DNA of 9,531 nucleotides from an uncultured Oscillospiraceae bacterium (GCA_934488695.1 CAKSSH010000046.1:1-9531), one strand, 5' to 3'; shown: positions 1 through 6,994, counted from the stretch's first letter. Notes: generated from the letters alone by a model not told the origin. A program made the numbers and translations.

Positions 1-78
1 AAGCGGGACAGCTCCTGGCGGGTGCCGGCCGGCGAGTACAATCAGCTTTATTGTGCCCTGACGGGCCGGGGCGAATGA
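1..78 (+). CDS. C-terminal fragment of an unrecognised upstream protein
   Basis: Reading frame 1 is open from the first base to a TGA at 76-78, encoding 25 residues that begin KRDSSWRVPAGEYNQLYCAL and end TGRGE. The stop lies 18 nt before the glgP start with a ribosome site in between, and no promoter or terminator is visible in the gap, so this is probably the preceding gene of the same operon. The tail is too short to assign to a family. The neighbours make an alpha-glucan enzyme (for example a glucanotransferase or branching enzyme) plausible, but that is inferred from context only. Confidence 0.7.
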   Translation, partial: KRDSSWRVPAGEYNQLYCALTGRGE

Positions 79-96
79 AATCAAGGAGAAGAAACC

Positions 97-2505
97 ATGC
101 AAATGAAAAAAAGCGAAATTTTAAAGACGCTGGATGAGGCGTCTACCCGTCTGTTTAGCTGTTCTTTAAAAGAAACCAGCGAAAAGCAGGCCTATTCGGT
201 TGTCTGTACGGTGCTGCGGGAGCTGCTCGCCAAAAAGCGGAAGGATTTCAAGGAGCAGTACAGCGAAAAACAGCAAAAACAGGTGTACTATATGTCGATG
301 GAGTTTTTGGTCGGTACATCGCTGCGCAATAATCTCTTTAACCTCGGCCTTGAGCAGGGCTTTACCGAGGTGCTGGCGGAGCAGGGCTTTGATATTCAGG
401 CGCTGTATGAGCTGGACCCGGACGCCGGCCTCGGAAACGGCGGATTGGGCCGCCTGGCCTCCTGCTATATGGATTCCCTGACCGGGCAGGAGCTGCCGGC
501 TACCGGCTTTTCCATTCGTTATGAGTTTGGTATCTTCAAGCAGAAAATCATTGACGGTTGGCAGATGGAATTTCCGGACAACTGGTTGGAGCGCGGGGAG
601 GTCTGGCTGCAGCCGCGGCAGGACGAAAGCTATGAGGTGCGCTTCGGCGGCAAGGTGCATGAATGGTTTGATAACGGCAAGTTTCGCGTGGAGCAGACCG
701 ATTATCAAAGCGTTATGGCAGTCCCCTATGATATGTATATTTCCGGGTATCATTGCAAGGCCGTTAATAAGCTGGTGCTCTGGAGTGCACAGCTGCCGAG
801 CTTTGATATGTCGGCCTTTTCCCGCGGGGAATATGTTCGTTCGCTGGAGCAGAACACGATGGCGCAGGTCATTTCCAAGGTGCTGTATCCCGCAGATAAC
901 CATGTTGAGGGAAAACGCCTGCGCTTGAAACAGCAGTATTTGCTGGTTTCGGCGTCCTTGCAGAGCATTTTGAATAAACACTTAAAACAGTATGCCACGC
1001 TGGACTCTTTGCCGGATAAGGTGGCTATTCATATTAACGACACCCATCCGGCCCTTTGTGTCCCCGAGCTGATGAGGCTTTTAATGGATGAGCATGGCTA
1101 CGGCTGGGATCGGGCGTGGGAAATCACCTGTGCCACCCTGTCTTACACCAATCACACCGTTATGAGTGAGGCGCTGGAACGCTGGAGCGATTGGCTGTTT
1201 GCCGAACAGCTGCCTCGGATTTATGCCATTGTTTTGGAAATAAACCGCCGGCTGCGCGAAAAGCTTGAGCGGGTCTACCCCGGAGATGTTGCCAAAATCG
1301 ACTATATGTCGCCGGTTGCCGGCGGTGAGGTGCGCATGGCCAATCTGTGCTTGGCGGCCTGCCATAAGATCAACGGCGTTTCTCGGCTGCACACCGATAT
1401 TTTGGAACACAGCCTTTTCCGTGATTACTACAATTTGGACCACAGCCGGTTTTTGAATGTTACCAACGGTATCGCCTATCGGCGTTGGCTGTGTCAGGCC
1501 AATCCGGAGCTTTCACAGCTGCTTTGTGAGCTTATCGGGGACGGCTTTTTAAAGGACGCCGAGCGTCTTTCGGATTTGCTGCGCTTTCAAAACGATTCGA
1601 GCGTGTTGGAGCAGCTATACCAGATCAAACTGCATAACAAGCAAAAGCTGGCGGCCTATATCGCCGAGAAAAACGGGATTGTGGTGGACCCGGCGTCGCT
1701 GTTCGATGTGCAAATAAAGCGGCTTCATGAATATAAGCGGCAGCTTTTGAATGTGCTGCAAATCTTGTATCGGTATAATCGAATCAAGGCGCACCCGGAG
1801 GAGCCGGTCGTGCCGCGCACGTATATTTTTGCGGCCAAAGCATCGGCAGGGTACGACCTTGCCAAGCAGATTATCAGCCTGATTAATGCGGTGGCAAAGC
1901 TTGTAGACAGCGATGCGCAGATGCGGGATAAGATCAAGGTCGTTTTTATGGAGGACTATAAGGTGTCGCTGGCTGAACGAATCATTCCGGCGGCAGAAAT
2001 TTCACAGCAGATTTCCGTTGCCGGCAAGGAGGCGTCCGGCACCGGCAATATGAAGCTGATGATTAACGGCGCAGTGACGCTCGGTACGTTGGACGGCGCA
2101 AATGTGGAAATTTCAGAGCAGGTCGGGCGTGAAAATATGTTCCTTTTCGGCATGACGGTCGAGCAGGTTCAGGCACTTTGGAATCGCGGCTATCAGCCGC
2201 ACGACTATCTGAGTGCCGACCCGGAGCTTGCGGCGGTGCTTTCCATGCTGACCTCCGGCGTTTTGGGCCATCGGTATGACGATATCGCTGCGTCGCTGTT
2301 GTCCTGCCGCTTCGGCGTGGCCGATCAGTATATGATTTTGGCGGATTTTGCCGACTATGTTCGGGCGCAAAACGACGTTTCGGCGGCCTATGCCGACCGG
2401 GAACGGTTTATGAGGATGTCCCTTGTCAATATTGCCTCCGCCGGCGTTTTCTCGGCCGATCGTGCCGTGCTGGAGTATGCCGAAAAGATTTGGAAGTTGA
2501 AATAA
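97..2505 (+). CDS. glgP: Glycogen/maltodextrin phosphorylase (GT35)
   Basis: This 802-residue protein is near the usual bacterial length (about 790-840). It is a PLP-dependent cytosolic enzyme that phosphorolyses alpha-1,4-glucan chain ends to glucose-1-phosphate. Family landmarks run in the expected order: the glycine-rich GLGNGGLGRLAS loop at residues 111-122; HINDTHPA at 312-319; the active-site segment YTNHT at 350-354 (His353, the counterpart of rabbit His377); QIKRLHEYKR at 539-548, with Arg542 and Lys547 matching the phosphate-contacting Arg/Lys pair; and SGTGNMK, whose Lys653 should carry the PLP Schiff base. The ATG at 97 is chosen because AAGGAG at 83-88 lies 8 nt upstream; a second ATG at 103 is too far away. 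The next gene starts 1 nt after the stop, which suggests translational coupling and joint use on the same glucan. The sequence alone does not separate a glycogen from a maltodextrin preference. Confidence 0.97.
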   Translation: MQMKKSEILKTLDEASTRLFSCSLKETSEKQAYSVVCTVLRELLAKKRKDFKEQYSEKQQKQVYYMSMEFLVGTSLRNNLFNLGLEQGFTEVLAEQGFDIQALYELDPDAGLGNGGLGRLASCYMDSLTGQELPATGFSIRYEFGIFKQKIIDGWQMEFPDNWLERGEVWLQPRQDESYEVRFGGKVHEWFDNGKFRVEQTDYQSVMAVPYDMYISGYHCKAVNKLVLWSAQLPSFDMSAFSRGEYVRSLEQNTMAQVISKVLYPADNHVEGKRLRLKQQYLLVSASLQSILNKHLKQYATLDSLPDKVAIHINDTHPALCVPELMRLLMDEHGYGWDRAWEITCATLSYTNHTVMSEALERWSDWLFAEQLPRIYAIVLEINRRLREKLERVYPGDVAKIDYMSPVAGGEVRMANLCLAACHKINGVSRLHTDILEHSLFRDYYNLDHSRFLNVTNGIAYRRWLCQANPELSQLLCELIGDGFLKDAERLSDLLRFQNDSSVLEQLYQIKLHNKQKLAAYIAEKNGIVVDPASLFDVQIKRLHEYKRQLLNVLQILYRYNRIKAHPEEPVVPRTYIFAAKASAGYDLAKQIISLINAVAKLVDSDAQMRDKIKVVFMEDYKVSLAERIIPAAEISQQISVAGKEASGTGNMKLMINGAVTLGTLDGANVEISEQVGRENMFLFGMTVEQVQALWNRGYQPHDYLSADPELAAVLSMLTSGVLGHRYDDIAASLLSCRFGVADQYMILADFADYVRAQNDVSAAYADRERFMRMSLVNIASAGVFSADRAVLEYAEKIWKLK

Positions 2506-2506
2506 T

Positions 2507-4351
2507 ATGCGCATTTTGTATGACAGCCATCAGGCCTGCTATAAATCGCCGTTTGGCACACTGTCGGAAAATGAGCCCTGTCACATTCGCCTGGATATTC
2601 CGGAAAGCTGCGGTGCCAAGGCGGTTCAGCTTCGGCTTTTTTCCGAAAACGGGGAGCCTTACGCCGCATTTTTTCTGCAAAAAGACGCCGCCTGCCGGGA
2701 TTACGGCTTTTGGCGATGCAGCTTTTCGCTGGCACAGCCCGGCCTGTATTTTTATGAATTTTATATTGAAACTGCCGATGGGGCCTTTTCTCTTTATAAA
2801 GAAGGAGAGGATCAAACCAATATGTGCTGCGGCAGCCGCTGGCAGGTCAGCTGTTTGCCGCGGGATTTTTGCACGCCGCCGGAGGTGGCCGGAAAAATCA
2901 TGTATCAGATTTTTCCGGATCGGTTTGAAAAAGAGGGCGGCTGCGACCTTGCGGGAAAGCTTCAGCCGTATCGGCTGCACGCCGACCCAAAAGAGCCGCC
3001 GGACTTTCTGCCGGATGAGCAGGGCGTGGTGCGAAACAATGATTTTTACGGCGGAAATCTGCGCGGCATTGTAAAACGGTTACCGTATCTTGCACAGCTC
3101 GGCGTGCAGATTCTTTATTTAAACCCCATTTTTAAGGCGTATTCCAATCATCGGTACGACACGGCCGATTATCGGAAAATTGACGAAATGCTGGGGACCG
3201 AGGCGGATTTTACCGCGCTTTGCGACGCGGCTCACCGGCGCGGTATGCGTGTGATTTTAGACGGTGTTTTTTCCCACACCGGCAGTAACAGCGTCTATTT
3301 TGACCGGGAGAACATTTTCGGGAACGGCGCTTATCACCACCCGGATTCGCCTTACCGCAGCTGGTATGAATTTACACAGTATCCGGAGCAGTACGTCTCC
3401 TGGTGGGGGATTCGGACATTGCCGTGTGTGCATGAAAACGATCCGAGTTATCGCAAATTTATGATTGAAGATGAGGACAGCGTGGTTGCACATTGGCTGC
3501 GCGCCGGAGCAGACGGGTTTCGACTGGATGTGGCCGATGAGCTGCCGGATAGCTTTATTGCTGCTTTGCGAGCACGCATGAAGGCTGTCAAGCCGGACTC
3601 CTTTTTAATCGGCGAGGTTTGGGAGGACGCTTCCAATAAAATTAGTTACGGTGTCCGCCGCCGCTACTTTACCGGCGGAGAGCTGGACTCGGTGATGAAT
3701 TATCCTTTTCGGACGGCAATTTTGGATTTTGTGTCCGGCCGGGACGACGGCAGCGGTTTTTGCCGCACCGTTTTTCAGATTGCCGAGAATTATCCGCCGC
3801 AGGTGCTGCATTGTTTGATGAACAGCCTCTCCACCCATGACACGCCGCGGGCCCTTTCATTGCTTGGCGCAAAGCCCCTCGGGGAAAAACGGGAACGCGC
3901 CGTGCAGCGGCTGACGCCACAGCAGCGTTCGGCGGCGCAGGAGCGGCTTTGCTGTGCGGCGTTTTTGCAATATGTCCTGCCCGGGATCCCTTGTATTTTT
4001 TATGGGGACGAGATTGGAACGGAGGGCTTTGAGGACCCGTTTTGCCGCAGCTTTTTTGATTGGGAGCGGGTGACGCGAAATCCGCTGCTCACATTCTTTC
4101 GGCAATTGGGAGAGCTTCGTTGCCAACAGGAGGCGCTGCAGCGCGGAACGGTCACGGTTGACTGTCTAAAGCCCGGCCTCGTCTTGCTGCACAGAACGCT
4201 CGACGGCGTCACCCTACAGGCCGCGGTGCACATCGGCGGCGAACGTGTTTGTGTCGGTGCACAGGGGGTTTCGCTGCTTCTTAAAAATGCTGAGCGTGCG
4301 GGCGAAAGCTACTGCCTTTCCGACTGCGGCTTTGTGCTGCAGCAGCTGTAA
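2507..4351 (+). CDS. GH13 alpha-glucan hydrolase (neopullulanase/cyclomaltodextrinase/alpha-glucosidase-like)
   Basis: This is a 614-residue alpha-amylase superfamily enzyme. Residues 1 to about 110 look like an N-terminal beta-sandwich module. The catalytic barrel opens with MYQIFPDRF (132-140), typical of the neopullulanase/cyclomaltodextrinase group. The GH13 conserved regions are intact: DGVFSH (252-257, His257); GFRLDVADE (337-345) with nucleophile Asp341; GEVWED with acid/base Glu370; and NSLSTHD (439-445) with transition-state stabiliser Asp445. A region-V-like TLPCVHEND lies before the nucleophile, and a short beta domain follows after about residue 520. No signal peptide is seen, so it probably acts in the cytoplasm on glycogen limit dextrins or imported maltooligosaccharides, complementing the phosphorylase. 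The start is 1 nt after the glgP stop; the only ribosome site is a modest GGAAG about 10 nt upstream, inside glgP. Exact substrate and subfamily are not decidable by eye. Confidence 0.92.
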   Translation: MRILYDSHQACYKSPFGTLSENEPCHIRLDIPESCGAKAVQLRLFSENGEPYAAFFLQKDAACRDYGFWRCSFSLAQPGLYFYEFYIETADGAFSLYKEGEDQTNMCCGSRWQVSCLPRDFCTPPEVAGKIMYQIFPDRFEKEGGCDLAGKLQPYRLHADPKEPPDFLPDEQGVVRNNDFYGGNLRGIVKRLPYLAQLGVQILYLNPIFKAYSNHRYDTADYRKIDEMLGTEADFTALCDAAHRRGMRVILDGVFSHTGSNSVYFDRENIFGNGAYHHPDSPYRSWYEFTQYPEQYVSWWGIRTLPCVHENDPSYRKFMIEDEDSVVAHWLRAGADGFRLDVADELPDSFIAALRARMKAVKPDSFLIGEVWEDASNKISYGVRRRYFTGGELDSVMNYPFRTAILDFVSGRDDGSGFCRTVFQIAENYPPQVLHCLMNSLSTHDTPRALSLLGAKPLGEKRERAVQRLTPQQRSAAQERLCCAAFLQYVLPGIPCIFYGDEIGTEGFEDPFCRSFFDWERVTRNPLLTFFRQLGELRCQQEALQRGTVTVDCLKPGLVLLHRTLDGVTLQAAVHIGGERVCVGAQGVSLLLKNAERAGESYCLSDCGFVLQQL

Positions 4352-4352
4352 A

Positions 4353-4392
4353 AACCGGAGAAACGGTTCTGTGCTTGCGTGTCGGGCGCAAG
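4353..4392 (+). other. Two short hairpins just after the GH13 stop
   Basis: AACCG (4353-4357) can pair with CGGTT (4364-4368) across a 6-nt loop. CTTGCG (4374-4379) can pair with CGCAAG (4387-4392) across a 7-nt loop. Neither has its own T-tract, so they are not terminators by themselves. Stems of 5-6 bp occur by chance. They are listed because they sit back to back with the much stronger nested stems that follow. Confidence 0.4.
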
Positions 4393-4393
4393 G

Positions 4394-4460
4394 CGCTGAA
4401 AAAGAATATTGTAAAGAGTGCCGCGCGGCTTTGCAATGCTGCGCGGCACATTTTTCAGCG
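4394..4460 (+). terminator. Intrinsic terminator nested in a second perfect 10-bp stem
   Basis: The core is a perfect 9-bp stem, GTGCCGCGC (4418-4426) with GCGCGGCAC (4441-4449). It can be extended inward by three pairs, including one G-U, and is followed by A and TTTTT (4450-4455). That is a standard Rho-independent terminator for the operon ending at 4351. In addition, CGCTGAAAAA (4394-4403) is exactly complementary to TTTTTCAGCG (4451-4460), so the T-tract lies in an outer 10-bp stem enclosing the terminator hairpin. The A-tract side would let the same DNA act as a terminator for transcription from the other strand, although no gene on that strand is nearby. Confidence 0.8.
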
Positions 4461-4514
4461 ACGGAAAACCGTATATCCGTTTGGTTTTAGGACACACTGT
4501 TACCGGGTGATAAA

Positions 4515-5219
4515 ATGGATTACGGATATATTGTTCTGGTATCGCTGCTTTCGCTTGCGGCACTGTTTTTGTTGACCCGCCTGATGGGCAATCGTCAGGT
4601 GTCGGAGCTGACGCTGTTTGATTATATCATCGGCATTTCCTTCGGCTCCATTGCGGCTGAAATGGCTACCGAGCTGGAGGAACCGCTCAAGCCGCTTTTG
4701 GCAATGGTTGTGTATGCCTTGACTGCCGTCACGATTTCTTTTGCGACCTCTAAAAGTCTGCCGTTTCGGCGCGGGGTCATGGGCAAGTCGGTGGTGCTGA
4801 TGAAAAACGGAAAACTGCTGCGCGAAAATTTCAAACGCGCCAAGCTGGATCTTAGTGCGTTTTTAATGCAATGCCGTACCGGCGGTTATTTTGATTTGTC
4901 GGCTCTTTGTACTGTTCTTTTGGAGCCGAACGGCAAGCTGAGCTTTCTGCCGTACCCCGATCGACGCCCGGTGACGGCACAGGACATGAAGATTGTGCCG
5001 AGTGCCGATGAGCTGTTTTACAACGTCATTATGGACGGCCGTATTTTGCCGGAAAATTTGAAACGATCCGGGCATGATGAAAATTGGCTGAAAAGAGAAT
5101 TGCAGGCGCAGGGTGCCGACCGGGTGTCCGATATTTTTTTCGCGCAGCTCAGCCGTGACGGCACCCTGAAGCTTTTTTACAACCTTTCCGAGACGGAGAA
5201 AAACGACCCATTTTCGTAA
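4515..5219 (+). CDS. YetF/DUF421-family membrane protein
   Basis: This 234-residue protein has three hydrophobic segments near the N-terminus (about 4-21, 35-50 and 59-77) and a soluble C-terminal part. The segment LMGNRQVSELTLFDYIIGIS between the first two helices, then GSIAAEMA, matches the DUF421 signature (MGKRQ-ELS-FD-GSIA pattern). The region GKSVVLMKNGKLLRENFKR and the following VLLEPNGKLSF fit the conserved cytosolic beta domain of YetF-like proteins. The molecular role of the family is largely unknown; a spore relative fused to DUF1657 has been linked to heat resistance, but no DUF1657 part is seen here. The start is the ATG at 4515 after GGGTGAT, which matches the 3' half of the Shine-Dalgarno consensus. 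It stands between a terminator and a separate promoter, so it may be its own transcription unit. No strong terminator follows it. Confidence 0.88.
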   Translation: MDYGYIVLVSLLSLAALFLLTRLMGNRQVSELTLFDYIIGISFGSIAAEMATELEEPLKPLLAMVVYALTAVTISFATSKSLPFRRGVMGKSVVLMKNGKLLRENFKRAKLDLSAFLMQCRTGGYFDLSALCTVLLEPNGKLSFLPYPDRRPVTAQDMKIVPSADELFYNVIMDGRILPENLKRSGHDENWLKRELQAQGADRVSDIFFAQLSRDGTLKLFYNLSETEKNDPFS

Positions 5220-5234
5220 ATTCGCAAAAAAACA

Positions 5235-5263
5235 CTTCTATTTCTCAAAATTTGTGCTATAAT
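5235..5263 (+). promoter_or_regulatory. Extended -10 vegetative promoter of the Y-polymerase unit
   Basis: A perfect TATAAT at 5258-5263 is preceded by TG at 5255-5256, giving the extended -10 form TGcTATAAT. The -35 region at the expected spacing (about 5235-5241) matches TTGACA poorly, which is common when the -10 is extended. Transcription would begin near 5270, leaving a leader of about 27 nt. I see no LexA-type operator (GAAC-N4-GTTC-like) over or near it, so SOS control is not supported by the sequence. Confidence 0.8.
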
Positions 5264-5282
5264 AAAGCAAGAGAAGTCTTGG

Positions 5283-5288
5283 AAGGAG
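5283..5288 (+). promoter_or_regulatory. Ribosome binding site fixing the Y-polymerase start
   Basis: AAGGAG ends 8 nt before the ATG at 5297. The same frame stays open upstream to a TTG at 5252, but that codon lies inside the promoter, upstream of the expected transcription start. The ATG at 5297 is therefore the real start, and the protein is 434 rather than 449 residues. Confidence 0.85.
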
Positions 5289-5296
5289 CGGCCTGC

Positions 5297-6601
5297 ATGG
5301 AGCCTTGCTATTTTTGCATTGATTTGAAGTCGTTTTATGCGTCTGTAGAGTGTGTAGAGCGCGGATTAGATCCTATGCGTGCTCGGCTGGTCGTAGCCGA
5401 CCCGGAGCGGGGAGAGCGTACAATTTGCTTGGCGGTATCTCCGGCATTGAAAAAAATGGGCATTCCGGGGCGCTGCAGAATTTACGAAATTCCGAAAAAT
5501 ATTTCCTATATTCAGGCGCCGCCGCGTATGCAGCTGTATTTGGATTATTCGGCGGAGATTTACGGGGTCTACTTAAAATATATTGCCAGGGAAGACATTC
5601 ATGTTTATTCGGTGGATGAGGTTTTTTTGGATGTGGCGCCCTATCTGCATATGTACCGGCTTTCGCCGCGGCAATTGGCCGAGCGTATCCGCGGCGATGT
5701 GCTCAAGACCACCAGAATCCCGGCGGCCTGCGGGATCGGCACCAACTTGTATCTTGCCAAAATTGCGCTGGACATTGTCGCCAAAAAAAGCCCGGACTTT
5801 CTCGGAGAGCTGAATGAGGAGCAGTTTCAAAAAACGCTGTGGGACCACCGTCCGTTGACGGATTTTTGGCGAATCGGCCCCGGCATTTCGGCGCGGCTGC
5901 GCTCCCGCGGATTGGAAACGATGCGGCAGGTGGCTGCGGCGCCGCCGGAGCTTTTGCGGGAACTTTTGGGGGTTGACGGCGATATTTTAAAAGACCATGC
6001 CCGGGGATGGGAGCCGACGCGCATTGCCGATATTAAGGCGTATCACAGTCAAAGGCGCTCTTTTTGCAGCGGACAGGTGCTGCCGCGTGATTATGCGGTC
6101 GTGCAGGGCGAAGTGGTGCTGCGGGAGATGGCGGACGAGCTGTGCAGTCAGATGGCCGAAAACGGATTGGAGACGCAGTCTGTCACATTGCGGCTGTACA
6201 CCGGAGATCGGAGCGCCCCGCCTATGCACGGCAGTCAGCGTTTGATGCGGCGTACCGCCTCTCGTCGGGAGGTTGTCGAGGCTTTTGTTCGGCTGTATCG
6301 ACGTTTGGTTTCCCCGTCTGTTTTGCTGCGCCGTTTGTATTTAACGGTCAATGATCTGCTGCCCGAGGGCAGCGAGCAGCTGTCGCTGTTTGAGAACAGC
6401 GACACATCTATCCGTGAAAAAAACGAAATGCAGACGTTGCTTCAAATTCGGCAGCGATTTGGCAAAAATGCTGTCCTGCGCGGCACCGATTTTTTGGAGG
6501 GGGCCACGCGGCGGGAGCGAAACGCGCAAATCGGCGGCCATAAAAGCGGGCTGCAGCGTCATTTGGATGGGGAGACTTATGAAGAAAAGCGAGCGCGCTA
6601 A
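5297..6601 (+). CDS. Y-family translesion DNA polymerase (UvrX/DinB-like)
   Basis: This 434-residue polymerase copies past damaged template bases at low fidelity. CFCIDLKSFYASVE-type sequence at the N-terminus supplies the first metal ligand Asp9. YSVDEVFLD gives Asp107 and Glu108, the second metal site; the family often has YSIDEAFLD, and SVDEVFLD is a UmuC/UvrX-style variant. CGIGTNLYLAKIA fits the palm/thumb junction, and helix-hairpin-helix-like segments follow around 190-240. The little-finger region ends with QLSLF (361-365), a good match to the beta-clamp binding motif. The tail contains GATRRERNAQIGGHK, a hallmark of the Gram-positive UvrX/YqjW branch rather than classical Pol IV. The mature start follows RBS 5283-5288. 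Its end overlaps the YolD-like gene by 23 bp, so the two are translated together. There is no sign of phage or plasmid context here, although UvrX relatives are often carried on such elements. Confidence 0.93.
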   Translation: MEPCYFCIDLKSFYASVECVERGLDPMRARLVVADPERGERTICLAVSPALKKMGIPGRCRIYEIPKNISYIQAPPRMQLYLDYSAEIYGVYLKYIAREDIHVYSVDEVFLDVAPYLHMYRLSPRQLAERIRGDVLKTTRIPAACGIGTNLYLAKIALDIVAKKSPDFLGELNEEQFQKTLWDHRPLTDFWRIGPGISARLRSRGLETMRQVAAAPPELLRELLGVDGDILKDHARGWEPTRIADIKAYHSQRRSFCSGQVLPRDYAVVQGEVVLREMADELCSQMAENGLETQSVTLRLYTGDRSAPPMHGSQRLMRRTASRREVVEAFVRLYRRLVSPSVLLRRLYLTVNDLLPEGSEQLSLFENSDTSIREKNEMQTLLQIRQRFGKNAVLRGTDFLEGATRRERNAQIGGHKSGLQRHLDGETYEEKRAR

Positions 6602-6908
6602 AATATTTTTGCCCTTTAGTCCCATGAAAAGCCTGGAGGAGGCGCTGCGCCGCCGGGAACTGGAGCTTGAGCCGCCGGCGGAGCTTGCCGAGGATCGGAT
6701 TTGCGAATTGAACAGGGCCCTTTGTCAGCTGCGCCCCGGCTGTCGGGTTCGGGTGGTTTTTTACGGCGACGGCGGCTATCGGACGCTGCGCGCCCGGGTG
6801 CAAGCCCTGTCTTCGGAGAAGGGTCGATTGTGGGTTGACGGTAATGAGATCCCCTTTACGGCCTTGTACGATCTTGAGCTGTTGCCGGACGAAGAAACGG
6901 CTTTCTGA
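6579..6908 (+). CDS. YolD-like protein, partner of the Y-family polymerase
   Basis: This 109-residue protein begins MKKSERAKIFLPFSPMKSLE. The RAKIFLPF motif, followed by a charged helical stretch with paired acidic residues and a C-terminal small beta domain (RVRVVFYGDGGYRTLRARV, then EIPFTALYDLELL), fits YolD-like (PF08863) proteins of Clostridia. These are typically encoded beside UvrX/YqjW-type polymerases; their biochemical role is not established, but an accessory function in translesion synthesis is usually assumed. The frame is open further upstream, but the ATG at 6579 is chosen because GGGGAG (6569-6574) precedes it, although the spacing is a short 4 nt, and because the conserved RAKIF motif must be included. 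A later ATG at 6624 would delete that motif. It overlaps the polymerase by 23 bp and is followed directly by a terminator. Confidence 0.85.
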   Translation: MKKSERAKIFLPFSPMKSLEEALRRRELELEPPAELAEDRICELNRALCQLRPGCRVRVVFYGDGGYRTLRARVQALSSEKGRLWVDGNEIPFTALYDLELLPDEETAF

Positions 6909-6934
6909 AAGCGCCCCTTTTAGGGCGCTTTTTT
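6908..6934 (+). terminator. Intrinsic terminator of the polymerase/YolD unit
   Basis: GCGCCC (6911-6916) pairs with GGGCGC (6923-6928) across a 6-nt loop and is followed by six Ts (6929-6934). Flanking AAA/TTT can extend the stem to 9 bp. It begins at the last base of the YolD-like stop codon. A second GCGCCC at 6935-6940 is also complementary to the 3' arm and could form a competing hairpin with the T-tract as its loop. Confidence 0.9.
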
Positions 6935-6940
6935 GCGCCC

Positions 6941-6994
6941 GCCCCGTTGCCGCCGCCCCCCGGAACTTTCGGCGCCCCGCGCGGCTGCCCGTGC
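6941..6994 (+). repeat. 54-bp direct repeat, copy A
   Basis: It starts GCCCCGTTGCCGCCGCC and ends GCGCGGCTGCCCGTGC. Copy B at 7052-7105 is identical except at two adjacent bases (6958-6959 CC versus TT). By hand count 45 of 54 bases are G or C. It contains an 8-bp palindrome CCGCGCGG (6977-6984) and a short inverted repeat CGCCG/CGGCG (6951-6955 and 6970-6974). No similarity continues beyond the 54 bp on either side. Confidence 0.9.

Larger units (their letters stand above)
4352..4514. other. 163-nt hairpin-rich intergenic region
   Basis: Besides the hairpins and terminator listed separately, it contains ACGG-AAAA-CCGT (4461-4472), and an overlapping alternative pairing of AAAACC (4465-4470) with GGTTTT (4483-4488). 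I find no convincing -35/-10 pair for the downstream gene and no recognisable riboswitch consensus. No plausible short coding sequence with a ribosome site is present apart from the downstream gene's own GGGTGAT (4506-4512). Confidence 0.5.

Noticed and set aside
166..981. Minus-strand 271-codon frame opposite glgP
   Set aside because: It lies entirely antisense to a conserved phosphorylase; no family motif or ribosome site supports it.
4421..4430. CCGCGCGGCT shared between the 4418-4449 terminator and both 54-bp repeats
   Set aside because: A 10-base GC-rich match with no further similarity; likely chance or simple hairpin composition.
4352..4514. Riboswitch upstream of the YetF-like gene
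   Set aside because: Hairpins are present but I could not match any known aptamer consensus (guanidine, fluoride, c-di-GMP, ZTP, yybP-ykoY). Only the terminator and generic structure are supportable.
5220..5296. LexA/SOS operator in front of the Y-family polymerase
   Set aside because: No GAAC-N4-GTTC-like palindrome is present around the promoter.
6941..6994. G-quadruplex on the minus strand of repeat copy A
   Set aside because: Four G-runs exist, but the loops are about 9-13 nt, and the two-base change in copy B breaks the longest run, so the feature is not conserved between the copies.
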